Assembly (NCBI RefSeq): GCF_014207355.1
Contig: NZ_JACHEF010000002.1
Span: 372,001 to 436,000 of the forward strand
DNA length: 64,000 nt
From: Mesorhizobium sangaii
GTDB taxonomy: Bacteria > Pseudomonadota > Alphaproteobacteria > Rhizobiales > Rhizobiaceae
Reading direction: 5' to 3'
Shown here: piece after piece, positions 50,197-58,781 of the stretch
Layout: each line of letters begins with the position of its first letter
How positions within the stretch are numbered: the stretch's first letter is position 1
Notes under the pieces: model-generated
What the model saw: the letters and a program-made list of their open reading frames with translations, nothing else
What the model was told of the DNA's origin: nothing
Database searches by the model: none
Position numbers and translations under genes: made by a program

Positions 50197-51294
50197 ATGA
50201 AACTCTTCGACTGCCCGCATTGCGGCCACCGTCTCTATTTCGAGAACGCCCAGTGCCTGAACTGCTCGAGCCTCGTGCTCTACGATCCCGAGCATGCGCG
50301 TTTTGCGCTGTCGGGTGTCGACGGCATCTTCCAGTGCACCAACGCCGATGAATGCGCCTGCAACTGGATGGCCGAGCCGGGGCAGGCTTTTTGCCGCGCC
50401 TGCGTGCTGAACCAACTGATCCCGGATCTGTCGGTGGACGGCAATCGCCGCCGCTGGATCCGCGTCGAGGCGGCGAAGAAGCGCGCCATCTATTCGCTGC
50501 TCGCCTTCGGACTGCCGGTCGCGCCCAAGCAGAACCCTGCGGACGAGGTCGGCCTTTCCTTCGACTTCCTCGCCGATCCGATCGGCGGCGGTCCCGGCGG
50601 CGAGCGCATCCTGACCGGCCACGACAATGGCCTGATCACGCTCAACGTCGCCGAGGCCGACTCGGCCGAGCGCGAAAGGCGGCGCATCGAGATGGGCGAG
50701 AACTATCGCACCTTGCTTGGCCATTTCCGCCACGAACTCGGCCACTACTACTGGGACCGCCTGATCCGCGACGATCCGCAGCGGCTGGAGGCCTTTCGCG
50801 CGCTGTTCGGCGACGAACGCGCCGACTACGAACAGGCGTTGAAGGCCTATTACGCCAACGGCGCGCCGCCCGACTGGCAGCAAAGCCACATCTCGGCCTA
50901 TGCCACCTCACATCCGTGGGAGGACTGGGCGGAAACATGGGCCCACCATCTGCACATCACCGACACGTTGGAAATGGTCCATGCGCTGAACTTCCCGCTC
51001 GGCCGGCTTGAGACCGTGGAGGCCAACGACTTGCCGCAAGGCGACACCGGCGGCGGACTGCAGGCGGCGCCGTCGGAGCCCGCCGCGGTGCCAGAACCTT
51101 TCGAAAAGATCCTCGCCCGCTGGCTGGTGCTGTCGGAAGCCTCCAATTCGATCAACCGCTGCATGGGCCTGCCCGACCTCTACCCTTTCGTCATTTCAGA
51201 CGTCACGGCGCGGAAATTGGCCTTCGTTCACGAACTTCTGACCGATTTGCCGAAGGCAAAGCGAACAAATCGTGAGCTGGCGCAGGCGTTTTAG
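50197..51294 (+). CDS. putative zinc-binding metallopeptidase with zinc ribbon
   Basis: 365 residues. The N-terminus carries two zinc-ribbon knuckles (CPHCGHRLYF then CLNCSS) and further Cys pairs (CTNADECAC, FCRAC). The catalytic motif is FRHELGHYYWD (HExxH-like with Leu-Gly), and a third ligand is in WAETWAHHLH. This is the putative zinc-binding metallopeptidase family (COG4307). A cytoplasmic location fits the absence of a signal peptide. Substrate unknown. Confidence 0.88.
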   Translation: MKLFDCPHCGHRLYFENAQCLNCSSLVLYDPEHARFALSGVDGIFQCTNADECACNWMAEPGQAFCRACVLNQLIPDLSVDGNRRRWIRVEAAKKRAIYSLLAFGLPVAPKQNPADEVGLSFDFLADPIGGGPGGERILTGHDNGLITLNVAEADSAERERRRIEMGENYRTLLGHFRHELGHYYWDRLIRDDPQRLEAFRALFGDERADYEQALKAYYANGAPPDWQQSHISAYATSHPWEDWAETWAHHLHITDTLEMVHALNFPLGRLETVEANDLPQGDTGGGLQAAPSEPAAVPEPFEKILARWLVLSEASNSINRCMGLPDLYPFVISDVTARKLAFVHELLTDLPKAKRTNRELAQAF

Positions 51295-51357
51295 CGGGAA
51301 CGCATGCGCCACTGCCCCGTTTCGCTGGTGAGGGACCATGAAAACGGAGAGAAAACC

Positions 51358-51954
51358 ATGAAATCCGTATTGTTTCCCGCAGTCGCCGGAATGCTGACGA
51401 TGATGTCGGGCGCCGCGTTTGCCGACACCGCCGTATCCGCCGTCACCGACCTCAACGTGCGCGCCGGCCCCGGTCCGCAATATCCGGTGATCGGCGTGCT
51501 CGCCGCCGGTCAGTCGGCGACGCTCAATGGCTGTATCGAAAACAGCAAATGGTGCACCATCGCCGAAGCCGGCGGCCAGGGCTGGGTCTATTCCGACTAT
51601 GTGACGGCTGATTTCGGCGGCAGCCGGGTAGTGCTGACGCGGCGGCCGCACGGTTCCAGCGTCGCGATCGTCTCGGCGCCGGACGGCTACTCGACCGACT
51701 ACACCGGAGCGATCATCGCCAGCGATCCGCTCAATGATGTCTTTCCCCCGCCTCCGACCAAGGTTACAACCTATGTCGGCGCGCATCGCCTCGACCCCGT
51801 CTATCTCGATGGCGAGGTGGTGACCGGCGCGACCTTGCCCGACACCGTCGAGCTGCGCGAAATTCCGGACTACAACTATCGCTATGTCTATGTGAACGGC
51901 CAGCCGGCGCTGGTCGATCCGTCGACACGACGCATCATGTACGTGGTCCGTTGA
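51358..51954 (+). CDS. SH3b and DUF1236 domain secreted protein
   Basis: 198 residues. A signal peptide ends at about residue 22 (AAFADT). A bacterial SH3 domain (about 25-85) has VTDLNVRAGPGPQYPVIGVLAAGQ and WVYSDYV. The C-terminus (DTVELREIPDYNYRYVYVNGQPALVDPSTRRIMYVVR) is DUF1236. Such proteins are periplasmic or cell-wall associated. The ATG at 51358 follows CGGAGAG; the upstream ATG at 51304 would bury the signal peptide. A long GC hairpin follows. Confidence 0.87.
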   Translation: MKSVLFPAVAGMLTMMSGAAFADTAVSAVTDLNVRAGPGPQYPVIGVLAAGQSATLNGCIENSKWCTIAEAGGQGWVYSDYVTADFGGSRVVLTRRPHGSSVAIVSAPDGYSTDYTGAIIASDPLNDVFPPPPTKVTTYVGAHRLDPVYLDGEVVTGATLPDTVELREIPDYNYRYVYVNGQPALVDPSTRRIMYVVR

Positions 51955-51959
51955 CGCTA

Positions 51960-52001
51960 GCGAGGTGACCGCTGCGAAGCGCAGCGGCGGTCGCCTCTCG
52001 C
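51960..52001. terminator. 3' stem-loop after the SH3/DUF1236 gene
   Basis: GCGAGGTGACCGCTGCG pairs across a 3-base AAG loop with CGCAGCGGCGGTCGCC. It is long and GC-rich but has no T-run, so it is a stabilising or factor-assisted end rather than a classical terminator. Confidence 0.5.
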
Positions 52002-52064
52002 ATGTCGCCAAGTCGAGCGGACATGATTGCGCGCGAGACGGCGATCTCCTAGATCATGCGACCT

Positions 52065-52096
52065 GAAGCACTTGCCCCCCGAAGCACTTGCCCAAG
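52065..52096. repeat. 16-bp tandem duplication at the start of the CPBP gene
   Basis: GAAGCACTTGCCC occurs at 52065 and again at 52081, exactly 16 bases apart. Removing one unit would join the ATG at 52056 in frame to the protease (reading MRPEALAQGFRVIDPAA). With both units present that ATG reads out of frame. Confidence 0.75.
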
Positions 52097-52104
52097 GATT
52101 TCGC

Positions 52105-53064
52105 GTGATCGACCCTGCCGCCTTCGAACGCTACCGGCATTCGCCGAACGCCAGGACGACCTTGCCGCGCCTGTTCCTGGGAGCGGCGATCGTCATCCTC
52201 CTCTGGGCCGCAACGACGGTGGCCGTGCTGTTGGGCGGCACCTATCTGTTCTTCACCTTGCAGGCATCGGCGGCTCCGTCAGCCAATGGAGCGATGCAGG
52301 ACTTCCTCGCCTCGCCGATCGGTATCCTCACCGCGCTCGCGTCTTTTGCCGGCATCTGGATCGGCCTGTGGATCGCCATGCGCTGGGTGCATGGCGAGAA
52401 GTTGTCGGCACTGATTGGCGACAGCCGTCATGTATCGCGGTCGGGCTTCCTCAAGGGGCTGATCGCGGTGCTGATCACCTCGTTTCTGTCCGAAATCATG
52501 CTTTATCTCCTGCAGCCCGAGATTGCGCGCGGCCCGATCAGCCTGTCGTCCTGGCTGCTGTTCCTGATCCCGATCGTCACCCTCACCTTGCTGCAGACGT
52601 CTTCGGAAGAGGTGCTGTTTCGCGGCTATCTGCTGCGCGGTCTCGCCAGCCGGTTCATGAGCCCGTTCATCTGGGCGCTGCTGCCGGCCCTGCTGTTCAC
52701 CTCGCTGCATTGGAGCAACAGCGCGTCGGCCGCCATCAACGCCTGCGTGCTGGCCTCGGTCGCCGCTTTCGCATTGCTTTTGACGCTTGTGGTCTATGCC
52801 ACCGGCAATCTCGGGGCTGCGTTCGGCGCCCACCTGGGCAACAATCTGAGCGGCTTCCTGCTGATCTCGCACCAGCAGAGCTACAATTCCTTCGCCTTGT
52901 TCGTCGCCAAGCCGCTCGAAGGGCCCGGCTGGATGGTGTCGGATGCAATTCTCATTGCCCTGATCGGCATCGCCTGCAGCCTGCTGACGGTTGCGTTGCT
53001 GCTGCATCCACGCTCGGTCCTGAAGGTCACCGCCGATCGTTCGGAAGCGAGCGGCGCGAATTGA
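52105..53064 (+). CDS. CPBP family intramembrane glutamic protease
   Basis: 319 residues from GTG. Eight or so hydrophobic helices. The CAAX-protease/CPBP motifs are SSEEVLFRGYLLRG (Glu-Glu-x3-Arg), FTSLHWSN and AFGAHLGNN. I set the start at the GTG at 52105, with AAGGA 6 bases upstream; an ancestral ATG at 52056 appears to have been put out of frame by a 16-bp duplication. Some CPBP members act in bacteriocin immunity or in membrane-protein processing; the substrate here is unknown. Confidence 0.88.
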   Translation: MIDPAAFERYRHSPNARTTLPRLFLGAAIVILLWAATTVAVLLGGTYLFFTLQASAAPSANGAMQDFLASPIGILTALASFAGIWIGLWIAMRWVHGEKLSALIGDSRHVSRSGFLKGLIAVLITSFLSEIMLYLLQPEIARGPISLSSWLLFLIPIVTLTLLQTSSEEVLFRGYLLRGLASRFMSPFIWALLPALLFTSLHWSNSASAAINACVLASVAAFALLLTLVVYATGNLGAAFGAHLGNNLSGFLLISHQQSYNSFALFVAKPLEGPGWMVSDAILIALIGIACSLLTVALLLHPRSVLKVTADRSEASGAN

Positions 53065-53238
53065 TTCTGCTCGGCGCGACGCAATTGGCACCGGCGCCAA
53101 CCAGGCCCTGTCTTGACTCTGCCGCCGATTTCCTGTCTACACGCCCCGAATTCCGCGACGAGTATCCCTCCGAGCAAGCCGACCAGGACGCCGAAGCCTC
53201 TTTGAGGTGAAGTGCTGTAAATCGATCCTGGAGGCCAA

Positions 53239-53273
53239 CACCCGGCAGCGCTGAGCGCCCCCGGGTGCTTTTT
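53239..53273 (+). terminator. Rho-independent terminator before ffh
   Basis: CACCCGG/CCGGGTG with an inner AGCGCT stem, followed by TTTTT, about 175 bases after the CPBP stop. It insulates the ffh operon. Confidence 0.85.
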
Positions 53274-53351
53274 GGTTTTGGCTTTTGCTTGGACACCTGG
53301 CGCGAACGCATTACCTCTCGGGTCGAATGAACCGAGATCAAAGGACGCAAG

Positions 53352-54950
53352 ATGTTTGAATCGCTTCAGGAGCGCCTTGGCTCCATCCTGAACGGCCTGA
53401 CCGGCCGCGGCGCGCTGTCGGAGGCTGATGTCTCGGCCGCGCTGCGCGAGGTGCGCCGCGCGCTGCTTGAAGCCGACGTGGCGCTGGAAGTGGTGCGCTC
53501 CTTCACCGACAAGGTGCGTGAGAAGGCCGTCGGCGCCGCCGTGGTCAAGTCGATCAAGCCCGGCCAGATGGTCGTCAAGATCGTCCATGACGAGCTGGTC
53601 GAGATGCTCGGCGCCGAGGGCGTCGCCATTGACCTCAACGCGCCGGCCCCGGTCGTCATCATGATGGTCGGCCTGCAGGGCTCCGGCAAGACGACCACGT
53701 CGGCCAAGATCGCCAAGCGCCTTTCCGAGCGCCAGAACAAGAAGGTTCTGATGGCCTCGCTGGACACGCGCCGCCCCGCCGCGCAGGAGCAGCTGCGCCA
53801 GCTCGGCGAGCAGGTCGAGGTCGCGACGCTGCCGATCATCGATGGCCAGTCGCCGGTCGACATCGCCCGGCGCGCCGTCCAGGCGGCCAAGCTCGGCGGC
53901 CATGACATTGTCATCCTCGACACCGCCGGCCGCACCCATATCGACGAGCCGCTGATGGTCGAGATGGCCGACATCAAGAAGGTGTCGAACCCGCACGAAA
54001 TCCTGCTGGTCGCCGACTCGTTGACCGGCCAGGACGCCGTAAATCTGGCCAAGAGCTTCGACGAGCGTGTCGGCATCACCGGCCTGGTGCTGACCCGCAT
54101 GGACGGCGATGGCCGTGGCGGTGCTGCCCTTTCCATGCGTGCCGTCACCGGCAAGCCGATCAAGCTGATCGGCACCGGCGAAAAGATGGACGGGCTGGAG
54201 GAATTCCACCCCAAGCGCATTGCCGACCGCATTCTCGGCATGGGCGACATCGTCTCGCTCGTCGAAAAGGCAGCCGAGAACATCGACGCCGAGCAAGCGG
54301 CGGCGATGGCCAAGAAGATGCAGTCGGGCAAGTTCGACCTGAACGACCTCGCCGGCCAGCTTCAGCAGATGTCGAAGATGGGCGGCATGGGCGGCATCAT
54401 GGGCATGATGCCCGGCATGGGCAAGATGAAGGACCAGATGGCCGCCGCCGGTCTCGACGACAAGATGTTCGGCCGGCAGCTCGCCATCATCTCGTCGATG
54501 ACCAAGGCCGAGCGCGCCAATCCCGATATCCTCAAGCATTCGCGCAAGAAGCGCATCGCCGCCGGTTCCGGCACCGACGCTGCCGAGATCAACAAGCTGT
54601 TGAAGATGCATCGCGGCATGGCCGACATGATGAAGGCGATGGGCGGCAAGGGCAAAGGCGGCGGCCTGATGCGCGGCATGATGGGCGGCCTTGCCTCCAA
54701 GATGGGCCTCGGCGGCATGATGCCGGGCATGGGCGGCCTGGGCGGCGGCATGCCCGACCTGTCGAAGATGGATCCCAAGCAGCTCGAAGCCTTGCAGAAG
54801 CAGGCGCAGGCGGCCGGCCTCGGCGGCATGAAGGGCCTGCCCGGTGGTCTTCCCGGCGGCGGCCTGCCCGGTCTGCCCGGCGGCATGAAGCTTCCGGGGC
54901 TTCCCGGCATGGGCGGCGGCGGCCTGCCCGGCCTTGGCAAGAAGAAGTGA
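53352..54950 (+). CDS. ffh: signal recognition particle protein Ffh
   Basis: 532 residues. N-terminal MFESLQERLGSILNGLTGRG, G domain with GLQGSGKTTTSAKIAKRL, DTAGRTHIDEPLM and TRMDGDGRGGAAL, then the Met-rich M domain. The last 130 residues are unusually rich in Gly, Met and Leu (MGGMGGIMGMMPGMG and so on, GGLPGLPGGMKLPG). It binds signal sequences and 4.5S RNA, and docks with FtsY (20574). The first gene of an ffh-chorismate mutase-rpsP run. I did not find the SRP RNA nearby. Confidence 0.96.
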   Translation: MFESLQERLGSILNGLTGRGALSEADVSAALREVRRALLEADVALEVVRSFTDKVREKAVGAAVVKSIKPGQMVVKIVHDELVEMLGAEGVAIDLNAPAPVVIMMVGLQGSGKTTTSAKIAKRLSERQNKKVLMASLDTRRPAAQEQLRQLGEQVEVATLPIIDGQSPVDIARRAVQAAKLGGHDIVILDTAGRTHIDEPLMVEMADIKKVSNPHEILLVADSLTGQDAVNLAKSFDERVGITGLVLTRMDGDGRGGAALSMRAVTGKPIKLIGTGEKMDGLEEFHPKRIADRILGMGDIVSLVEKAAENIDAEQAAAMAKKMQSGKFDLNDLAGQLQQMSKMGGMGGIMGMMPGMGKMKDQMAAAGLDDKMFGRQLAIISSMTKAERANPDILKHSRKKRIAAGSGTDAAEINKLLKMHRGMADMMKAMGGKGKGGGLMRGMMGGLASKMGLGGMMPGMGGLGGGMPDLSKMDPKQLEALQKQAQAAGLGGMKGLPGGLPGGGLPGLPGGMKLPGLPGMGGGGLPGLGKKK

Positions 54951-54957
54951 GGACGCG

Positions 54958-55284
54958 ATGAACGAAGAAAAGGACATGGCCGACGCACGCACCATCCTGG
55001 CCGACTATCGCGCCTCGATCGATAACATCGATGCCGCACTCATCCACATGCTGGCCGAGCGCTTCCGCTGCACCAAGGCGGTCGGCGTGCTGAAGGCGAC
55101 GCATGGGCTGCCTCCGGCCGACCCGGCGCGCGAGCAGCAGCAGATCGCCCGCCTTCGCCAGCTGGCGAAGGATGCGCATCTCGACCCGGATTTCGCGGAG
55201 AAATTCCTCAACTTCGTCGTCCGCGAAGTGATCAGACATCACGAACAGATCGCCGCTTCCAACGGCGTGACCAAAACCAACTGA
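54958..55284 (+). CDS. chorismate mutase (AroQ class)
   Basis: 108 residues. The all-helical AroQ fold: ADYRASIDNIDAALIHMLAERFRCTKAVGVLKATHGLPPADPAREQQQIARL, with the Arg/Lys/Glu ligand spacing of the family. It converts chorismate to prephenate. Its start lies 7 bases after the ffh stop, with GAGGA upstream, and rpsP follows; this odd placement next to ffh is shared by other rhizobia. Confidence 0.93.
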   Translation: MNEEKDMADARTILADYRASIDNIDAALIHMLAERFRCTKAVGVLKATHGLPPADPAREQQQIARLRQLAKDAHLDPDFAEKFLNFVVREVIRHHEQIAASNGVTKTN

Positions 55285-55320
55285 AACCCAACGAAATCAG
55301 AATTTTTTAGGAGAAAAGAA

Positions 55321-55722
55321 ATGCCCTTGAAGATCCGACTGGCCCGCGCGGGCTCGAAGAAGCGTCCTTACTACCACGTTGTCGTCGCCGACGCCCGTTC
55401 GCCGCGCGACGGCCGTTTCATCGAGTCGCTCGGCTCGTGGAACCCGCTGCTGCCCAAGGACGGTGAGCGCGTCAAGGTCGACGCCGACCGCGTCAAGCAC
55501 TGGCTGTCGCACGGCGCCCAGCCGACCGACCGCGTGCTGCGCTTCCTCGACGAGGCCGGCATTGCCAAGCGCGACGCTCGCTCCAACCCGAAGAAGGCCG
55601 AGCCGGGCAAGAAGGCTCAGGAACGCGCAGCCTTGCTGAAGAAGGCGCAGGAAGACGCAGCCGCTGCTGTCGCGGCTGCCGCTGCCGCACCGGCCGAGGC
55701 GGAAGCCGCCACCGCCGAATAA
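55321..55722 (+). CDS. rpsP: 30S ribosomal protein S16
   Basis: 133 residues. S16 core [44 protein letters not shown], then an alphaproteobacterial Ala/Glu-rich C-terminal tail. TTTAGGAGAAAAGAA precedes the ATG. In many rhizobia rimM, trmD and rplS follow; here a terminator follows at once and converging genes begin. Confidence 0.97.
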   Translation: MPLKIRLARAGSKKRPYYHVVVADARSPRDGRFIESLGSWNPLLPKDGERVKVDADRVKHWLSHGAQPTDRVLRFLDEAGIAKRDARSNPKKAEPGKKAQERAALLKKAQEDAAAAVAAAAAAPAEAEAATAE

Positions 55723-55744
55723 CATTGCCGTATCGCATTCACGA

Positions 55745-55772
55745 AAACGGCGGGCCTGTGCCCGCCGTTTTT
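55745..55772. terminator. bidirectional terminator after rpsP
   Basis: AAACGGCGGGC-CTGT-GCCCGCCGTTT, with T-runs usable on both strands; it also lies just past the stop of the SRPBCC gene that comes from the other side. Confidence 0.93.
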
Positions 55773-55794
55773 GTTTGAACGCTGCCGCCCAAGT

Positions 55795-56322
55795 CTATTT
55801 TTCGCCAAGGCGCTTCAGATTGGCGAGACCAGCCTCGAAATCCTTGCCGATCAGCGTATCGAAGTTCATGACCAGGCCCATCAGCTTGGCGATGAAGGGC
55901 CGGCTGCCACGCATCGCCCAGCTGACGGTGGTGTTGTCGCCGGACGGCGTCAGGGTGAAATCGACGCTGTTGTTGGCCCTGAACGGCTTCTCGAAATCGA
56001 GCTTGAGCGACACCAGCGAGGACGGCACCGTATTCGTGATCTCCATGCGTCCCTTGCCGGCCTTGGCATTGCCTTCCCAGGCATAGGCCGCGCCCTTGCC
56101 GCTTGTCGGGCCGGAGAGCGTGCGCTTCATCTGCGGGTCGAGTTTTTCGTAAGGCGACCATGTCGGCCAGCGGCTGAAATCGTTGATCAGCGGAAAGATC
56201 GCTTCCGGCGGGGCCTTGATGTTGGCCGTGCGGGTGGTGACGAAATCGTTCGGCCGTGTCGCCGCATAGATGAGCACGGCGGCGATGATGATTAGCAGGA
56301 TAGCGAGGATGGTGCTGAACAT
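55795..56322 (-). CDS. SRPBCC family protein
   Basis: 175 residues. An N-terminal hydrophobic helix (FSTILAILLIIIAAVLIYAA) is followed by a START/Bet-v1-like polyketide cyclase domain: [49 protein letters not shown]. The start is the ATG at 56322, with AAGGAG 7 bases upstream. A membrane-anchored lipid- or small-molecule-binding protein. It shares an AACACCAAGGAG leader with the next gene, which lies 17 bases upstream. Confidence 0.85.
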   Translation of the reverse strand: MFSTILAILLIIIAAVLIYAATRPNDFVTTRTANIKAPPEAIFPLINDFSRWPTWSPYEKLDPQMKRTLSGPTSGKGAAYAWEGNAKAGKGRMEITNTVPSSLVSLKLDFEKPFRANNSVDFTLTPSGDNTTVSWAMRGSRPFIAKLMGLVMNFDTLIGKDFEAGLANLKRLGEK

Positions 56323-56339
56323 TTTTCTCTCCTTGGTGC

Positions 56340-56750
56340 TTATCGGCTGAACGGGATCAGTGCCCGCACCCGGGGGTCGCGCAGGTACAGGCCACCCCAC
56401 AGGATGAGGCCGAGATAGACGCCGAACAGCGTGTGCGAGAACAGCGGGTTGTCGACACGCACATTGGTAGCGATGGCGCCGCCCATATAGGCGGTGAGCA
56501 GGATGGCGCCGAGCACCGAGGTGCGCGGCAAGGCGTAGAGCGCGGTCGAGATCAAACCGATGACGCCGAGCATGCGCGCTACATTTGCGTCTGCCGGCCA
56601 GCCGAGCGGCACCATCGTCTGGGTGACGATGTCGAGCGGCGGCAATTTGATGACGCCGTCGAAGATCATGAACAGCACGATGACGCCGCTGAGCGCGCGG
56701 CCGGTCCATAGGGCGCCCGCCGAGACGGGCGCGGTTTCGGAAATGCTCAT
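56340..56750 (-). CDS. DoxX-like membrane protein
   Basis: 136 residues with four hydrophobic helices (ALSGVIVLFMIFDGVIKL, MLGVIGLISTALYALP, VLGAILLTAYMGGAIATNV, LFGVYLGLILWGGLYL), the DoxX-like plan. The ATG at 56750 begins MSISETAPV. DoxX-like proteins are often linked to quinol or thiol oxidation, but the family is functionally loose. It is followed 17 bases later by the SRPBCC gene; the pair is probably an operon. Confidence 0.83.
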   Translation of the reverse strand: MSISETAPVSAGALWTGRALSGVIVLFMIFDGVIKLPPLDIVTQTMVPLGWPADANVARMLGVIGLISTALYALPRTSVLGAILLTAYMGGAIATNVRVDNPLFSHTLFGVYLGLILWGGLYLRDPRVRALIPFSR

Positions 56751-56936
56751 GGTGTTCCCTCCTTGGTGTTTCGAGCCCTTTTCACTGGAGTCGAAACAAG
56801 GACGCGGCATGAGGCCGTGATCCGACAGGGGGCGGATTCTTTTTGGCGCGGTGACGGCAAAGCCGTTCTGTCGCGATCCTTCGCCAACGTTCGCGCTTCC
56901 ACATCGTGGCGGCCGACAGAACCCTGTGTCGAGCAC

Positions 56937-57842
56937 CTACGAAAAATAAAACTTCTCGGCCGGCAGCATTTTCGGCGGCGTTTCGCCTAGCGCTTCGAAC
57001 ACCGAGATTTCGCAGACGCGGCAGAGGCCGTCGAGCGCGAGGTCGTTGGCCTCGGTGCCGAACGGATCCTCGAGTTCTTCCGAGAGCGCGTCGAGGCCGA
57101 AGAAGGTGTAGGCGATCAGCGCCGTGAACAGCGGCGTTGCCCAGCCGGTGGTCGAGATCAGCCCGATGGGCAGAAGCAGGCAGACGATGTAGGCCGTGCG
57201 ATGCACCAAAAGCGTATAGGCGAAGGGCAAGGGCGTGCCGGCGATGCGTTCGCAACCAGCCTGGATCGCGGTGATCGATGCCAGCCTTTCATCGAGGATG
57301 CGGAAACCGATCGGATCGACCTCACCGGCCCGGCGCTGCGCGTTGGCGCGCCGGCCCATGCGCCTTACCATCTCGTCCGCCGGGTTGGCGAAGTTCGCGG
57401 CCGTGTCGGCCTCGGCAGCAATGAAGGCGCGGGCATCCTTCATGCTGTCGATCTTGCGCAATTGCCCGCGCAGGAAATGACAGAAGGCGAGCGCCTCCAT
57501 TAGCAGTGCGCGCTGTTCGGCCGGATCGGCGATGAGGCTGGTGGTGGCGCGCGCCAGATTGCGGATTTCGAAGACCAGCGTGCCCCGCAATTTGCGCGCC
57601 TCCCACCAACGGTCGTAGGCGGCGTTGTTGCGGAACGACAGATAGATCGACAGCGTGACGGCGACCAGTCCGAAAGGCGTGATGTTGAAGACGCTGAAAT
57701 CGAGATGGAACTGGCGCGCCACGGCAAGAATGACCGCGGAATAAACCGCAAAACCCAGGATCTGTGGCAGGATGCGTGGCACCACCGAACCGCGCATGAC
57801 GAAGAACAGCTGCAGGAAGGTGGGGCGCGGGCGAACGATCAT
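56937..57842 (-). CDS. bestrophin family (UPF0187) membrane protein
   Basis: 301 residues. The bacterial bestrophin features: four hydrophobic helices, NNAAYDRWWEARKLRGTLVFEIRNLARATT, and a C-terminal DALSEELEDPFGTEANDLALDGLCR. Bestrophin-type proteins are anion or cation channels in the membrane; the bacterial K. pneumoniae homologue is a pentameric sodium channel. The ion is not predictable here. Single-gene unit. Confidence 0.92.
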   Translation of the reverse strand: MIVRPRPTFLQLFFVMRGSVVPRILPQILGFAVYSAVILAVARQFHLDFSVFNITPFGLVAVTLSIYLSFRNNAAYDRWWEARKLRGTLVFEIRNLARATTSLIADPAEQRALLMEALAFCHFLRGQLRKIDSMKDARAFIAAEADTAANFANPADEMVRRMGRRANAQRRAGEVDPIGFRILDERLASITAIQAGCERIAGTPLPFAYTLLVHRTAYIVCLLLPIGLISTTGWATPLFTALIAYTFFGLDALSEELEDPFGTEANDLALDGLCRVCEISVFEALGETPPKMLPAEKFYFS

Positions 57843-58026
57843 CGAAGGACCTTTTCACGGACCGGTGTCGGCCCTCAGCTTCTCTATTGTGCGAGGCTAC
57901 AGGCCGGCAAGCTCAGCCGTCAGCGACATCGCCATGTCGTGCGTGCAGCCGTGCCAGCACACTATCGGCATGCTTCGGCGACAGATATTGAAGAGCCGGC
58001 ATCCTGCATCAGTCGAGAGAGGAAAA

Positions 58027-58434
58027 ATGGCCGGCGAGACCGATCTGAAGACGCTGCTGGCATCGATGACGCCGGAACTGCTTGCCGGCACCTACGTCTT
58101 CGCCACGCTGGCGCCTGGCGTTGCCCAGCCGCAGGGCCTCGAACCGGTGATGATCTTTCGCGAGCGCGAGGGCGTGACGCTGATCGTGCCTGAGGGCGCG
58201 GCAAGCGCTGCGGGGCTGACGGCTGCGTTCCGCTGCCGGATGGTGACGCTGAACATCCATTCGTCGCTGGAAGCCGTCGGCTTCCTCGCCGCCATCACCA
58301 CGCGGCTCGCCGCCGCCGGCATGGGCGTCAACCCTGTCTCGGCTTTCTACCACGACCATCTGTTCGTCCCCGCCGACCGGGCGGAGGAGGCGCTGGATTT
58401 GCTGCACCAGTTGGCCGAGGACAGCGCCGGCTGA
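58027..58434 (+). CDS. ACT domain protein
   Basis: 135 residues. It has two ACT-like halves: ELLAGTYVFATLAPGV...PVMIFREREGVTLIVPEGAA, then FRCRMVTLNIHSSLEAVGFLAAITTRLAAAGMGVNPVSAFYHDHLFVP. This is the short COG3602 (ACT_3/ACT_7) type. A ligand-binding regulator is likely, with the amino-acid ligand unknown. ATG at 58027 with GAGAGGAAA upstream. The next module has its own promoter just after this stop. Confidence 0.87.
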   Translation: MAGETDLKTLLASMTPELLAGTYVFATLAPGVAQPQGLEPVMIFREREGVTLIVPEGAASAAGLTAAFRCRMVTLNIHSSLEAVGFLAAITTRLAAAGMGVNPVSAFYHDHLFVPADRAEEALDLLHQLAEDSAG

Positions 58435-58438
58435 AATT

Positions 58439-58485
58439 TTGACATAATTGCGTAAATCGCGTAAATTGCGACAAATGCGTAAATG
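58439..58485 (+). promoter_or_regulatory. promoter with four 9-bp direct repeats before the toxin-antitoxin pair
   Basis: A -35 box TTGACA (58439-58444), 17 bases, then TAAATT (58462-58467) as -10. Four units in exact 9-bp register overlap the -10 and continue to 58485: GCGTAAATC, GCGTAAATT, GCGACAAAT, GCGTAAATG (starts 58450, 58459, 58468, 58477). Their placement over the promoter suits autorepression by the antitoxin or complex. Confidence 0.55.
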
Positions 58486-58508
58486 TCGCGAATTTAGGAT
58501 GAGCCATC

Positions 58509-58778
58509 ATGCGCGAAGTTCCCACCACAGAATTCACCCGCAATTTCGGACGCTACCGCGAAATCGTGCAGCGTGAGCCGCTAGCCGTGATGAGCCATGG
58601 GCGGCCAACCGGCTATTTCGTTTCGGCTGTCGAATATGAAGAACTGCAGCGCTACAAAAACCTGGCCCGGCAATCGTTTGCGACCAGGGATCTGCCGCGC
58701 GAGGACGTGGAGGCTATCGCCGGCGGCCGCATGTCTCCGGAACACGACCATCTCAATGCCTTGATGGATACCAAGTAA
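58509..58778 (+). CDS. Phd/YefM-type antitoxin
   Basis: 89 residues. Resembles the Phd/YefM fold: REVPTTEFTRNFGRYREIVQREPLAVMSHGRPTGYFVSAVEYEELQRYK, the DNA-binding first half, then a flexible acidic tail (EAIAGGRMSPEHDH) as in antitoxins that wrap their toxin. The toxin gene follows 3 bases after its stop. The promoter repeats upstream suggest autoregulation. The partner's family is unusual for Phd, so the pairing is inferred. Confidence 0.8.
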   Translation: MREVPTTEFTRNFGRYREIVQREPLAVMSHGRPTGYFVSAVEYEELQRYKNLARQSFATRDLPREDVEAIAGGRMSPEHDHLNALMDTK

Positions 58779-58781
58779 GGC

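Noticed and set aside
52056..53210. 384-codon plus-strand frame starting at the ATG at 52056
   Set aside because: After the first few residues it reads out of phase with the CPBP protease and has no membrane segments or known domain.
53065..55320. 4.5S/SRP RNA near ffh
   Set aside because: I looked for the conserved GGTCAGGTCCGGAAGGAAGCA-type core in the spacers around ffh and did not see it.
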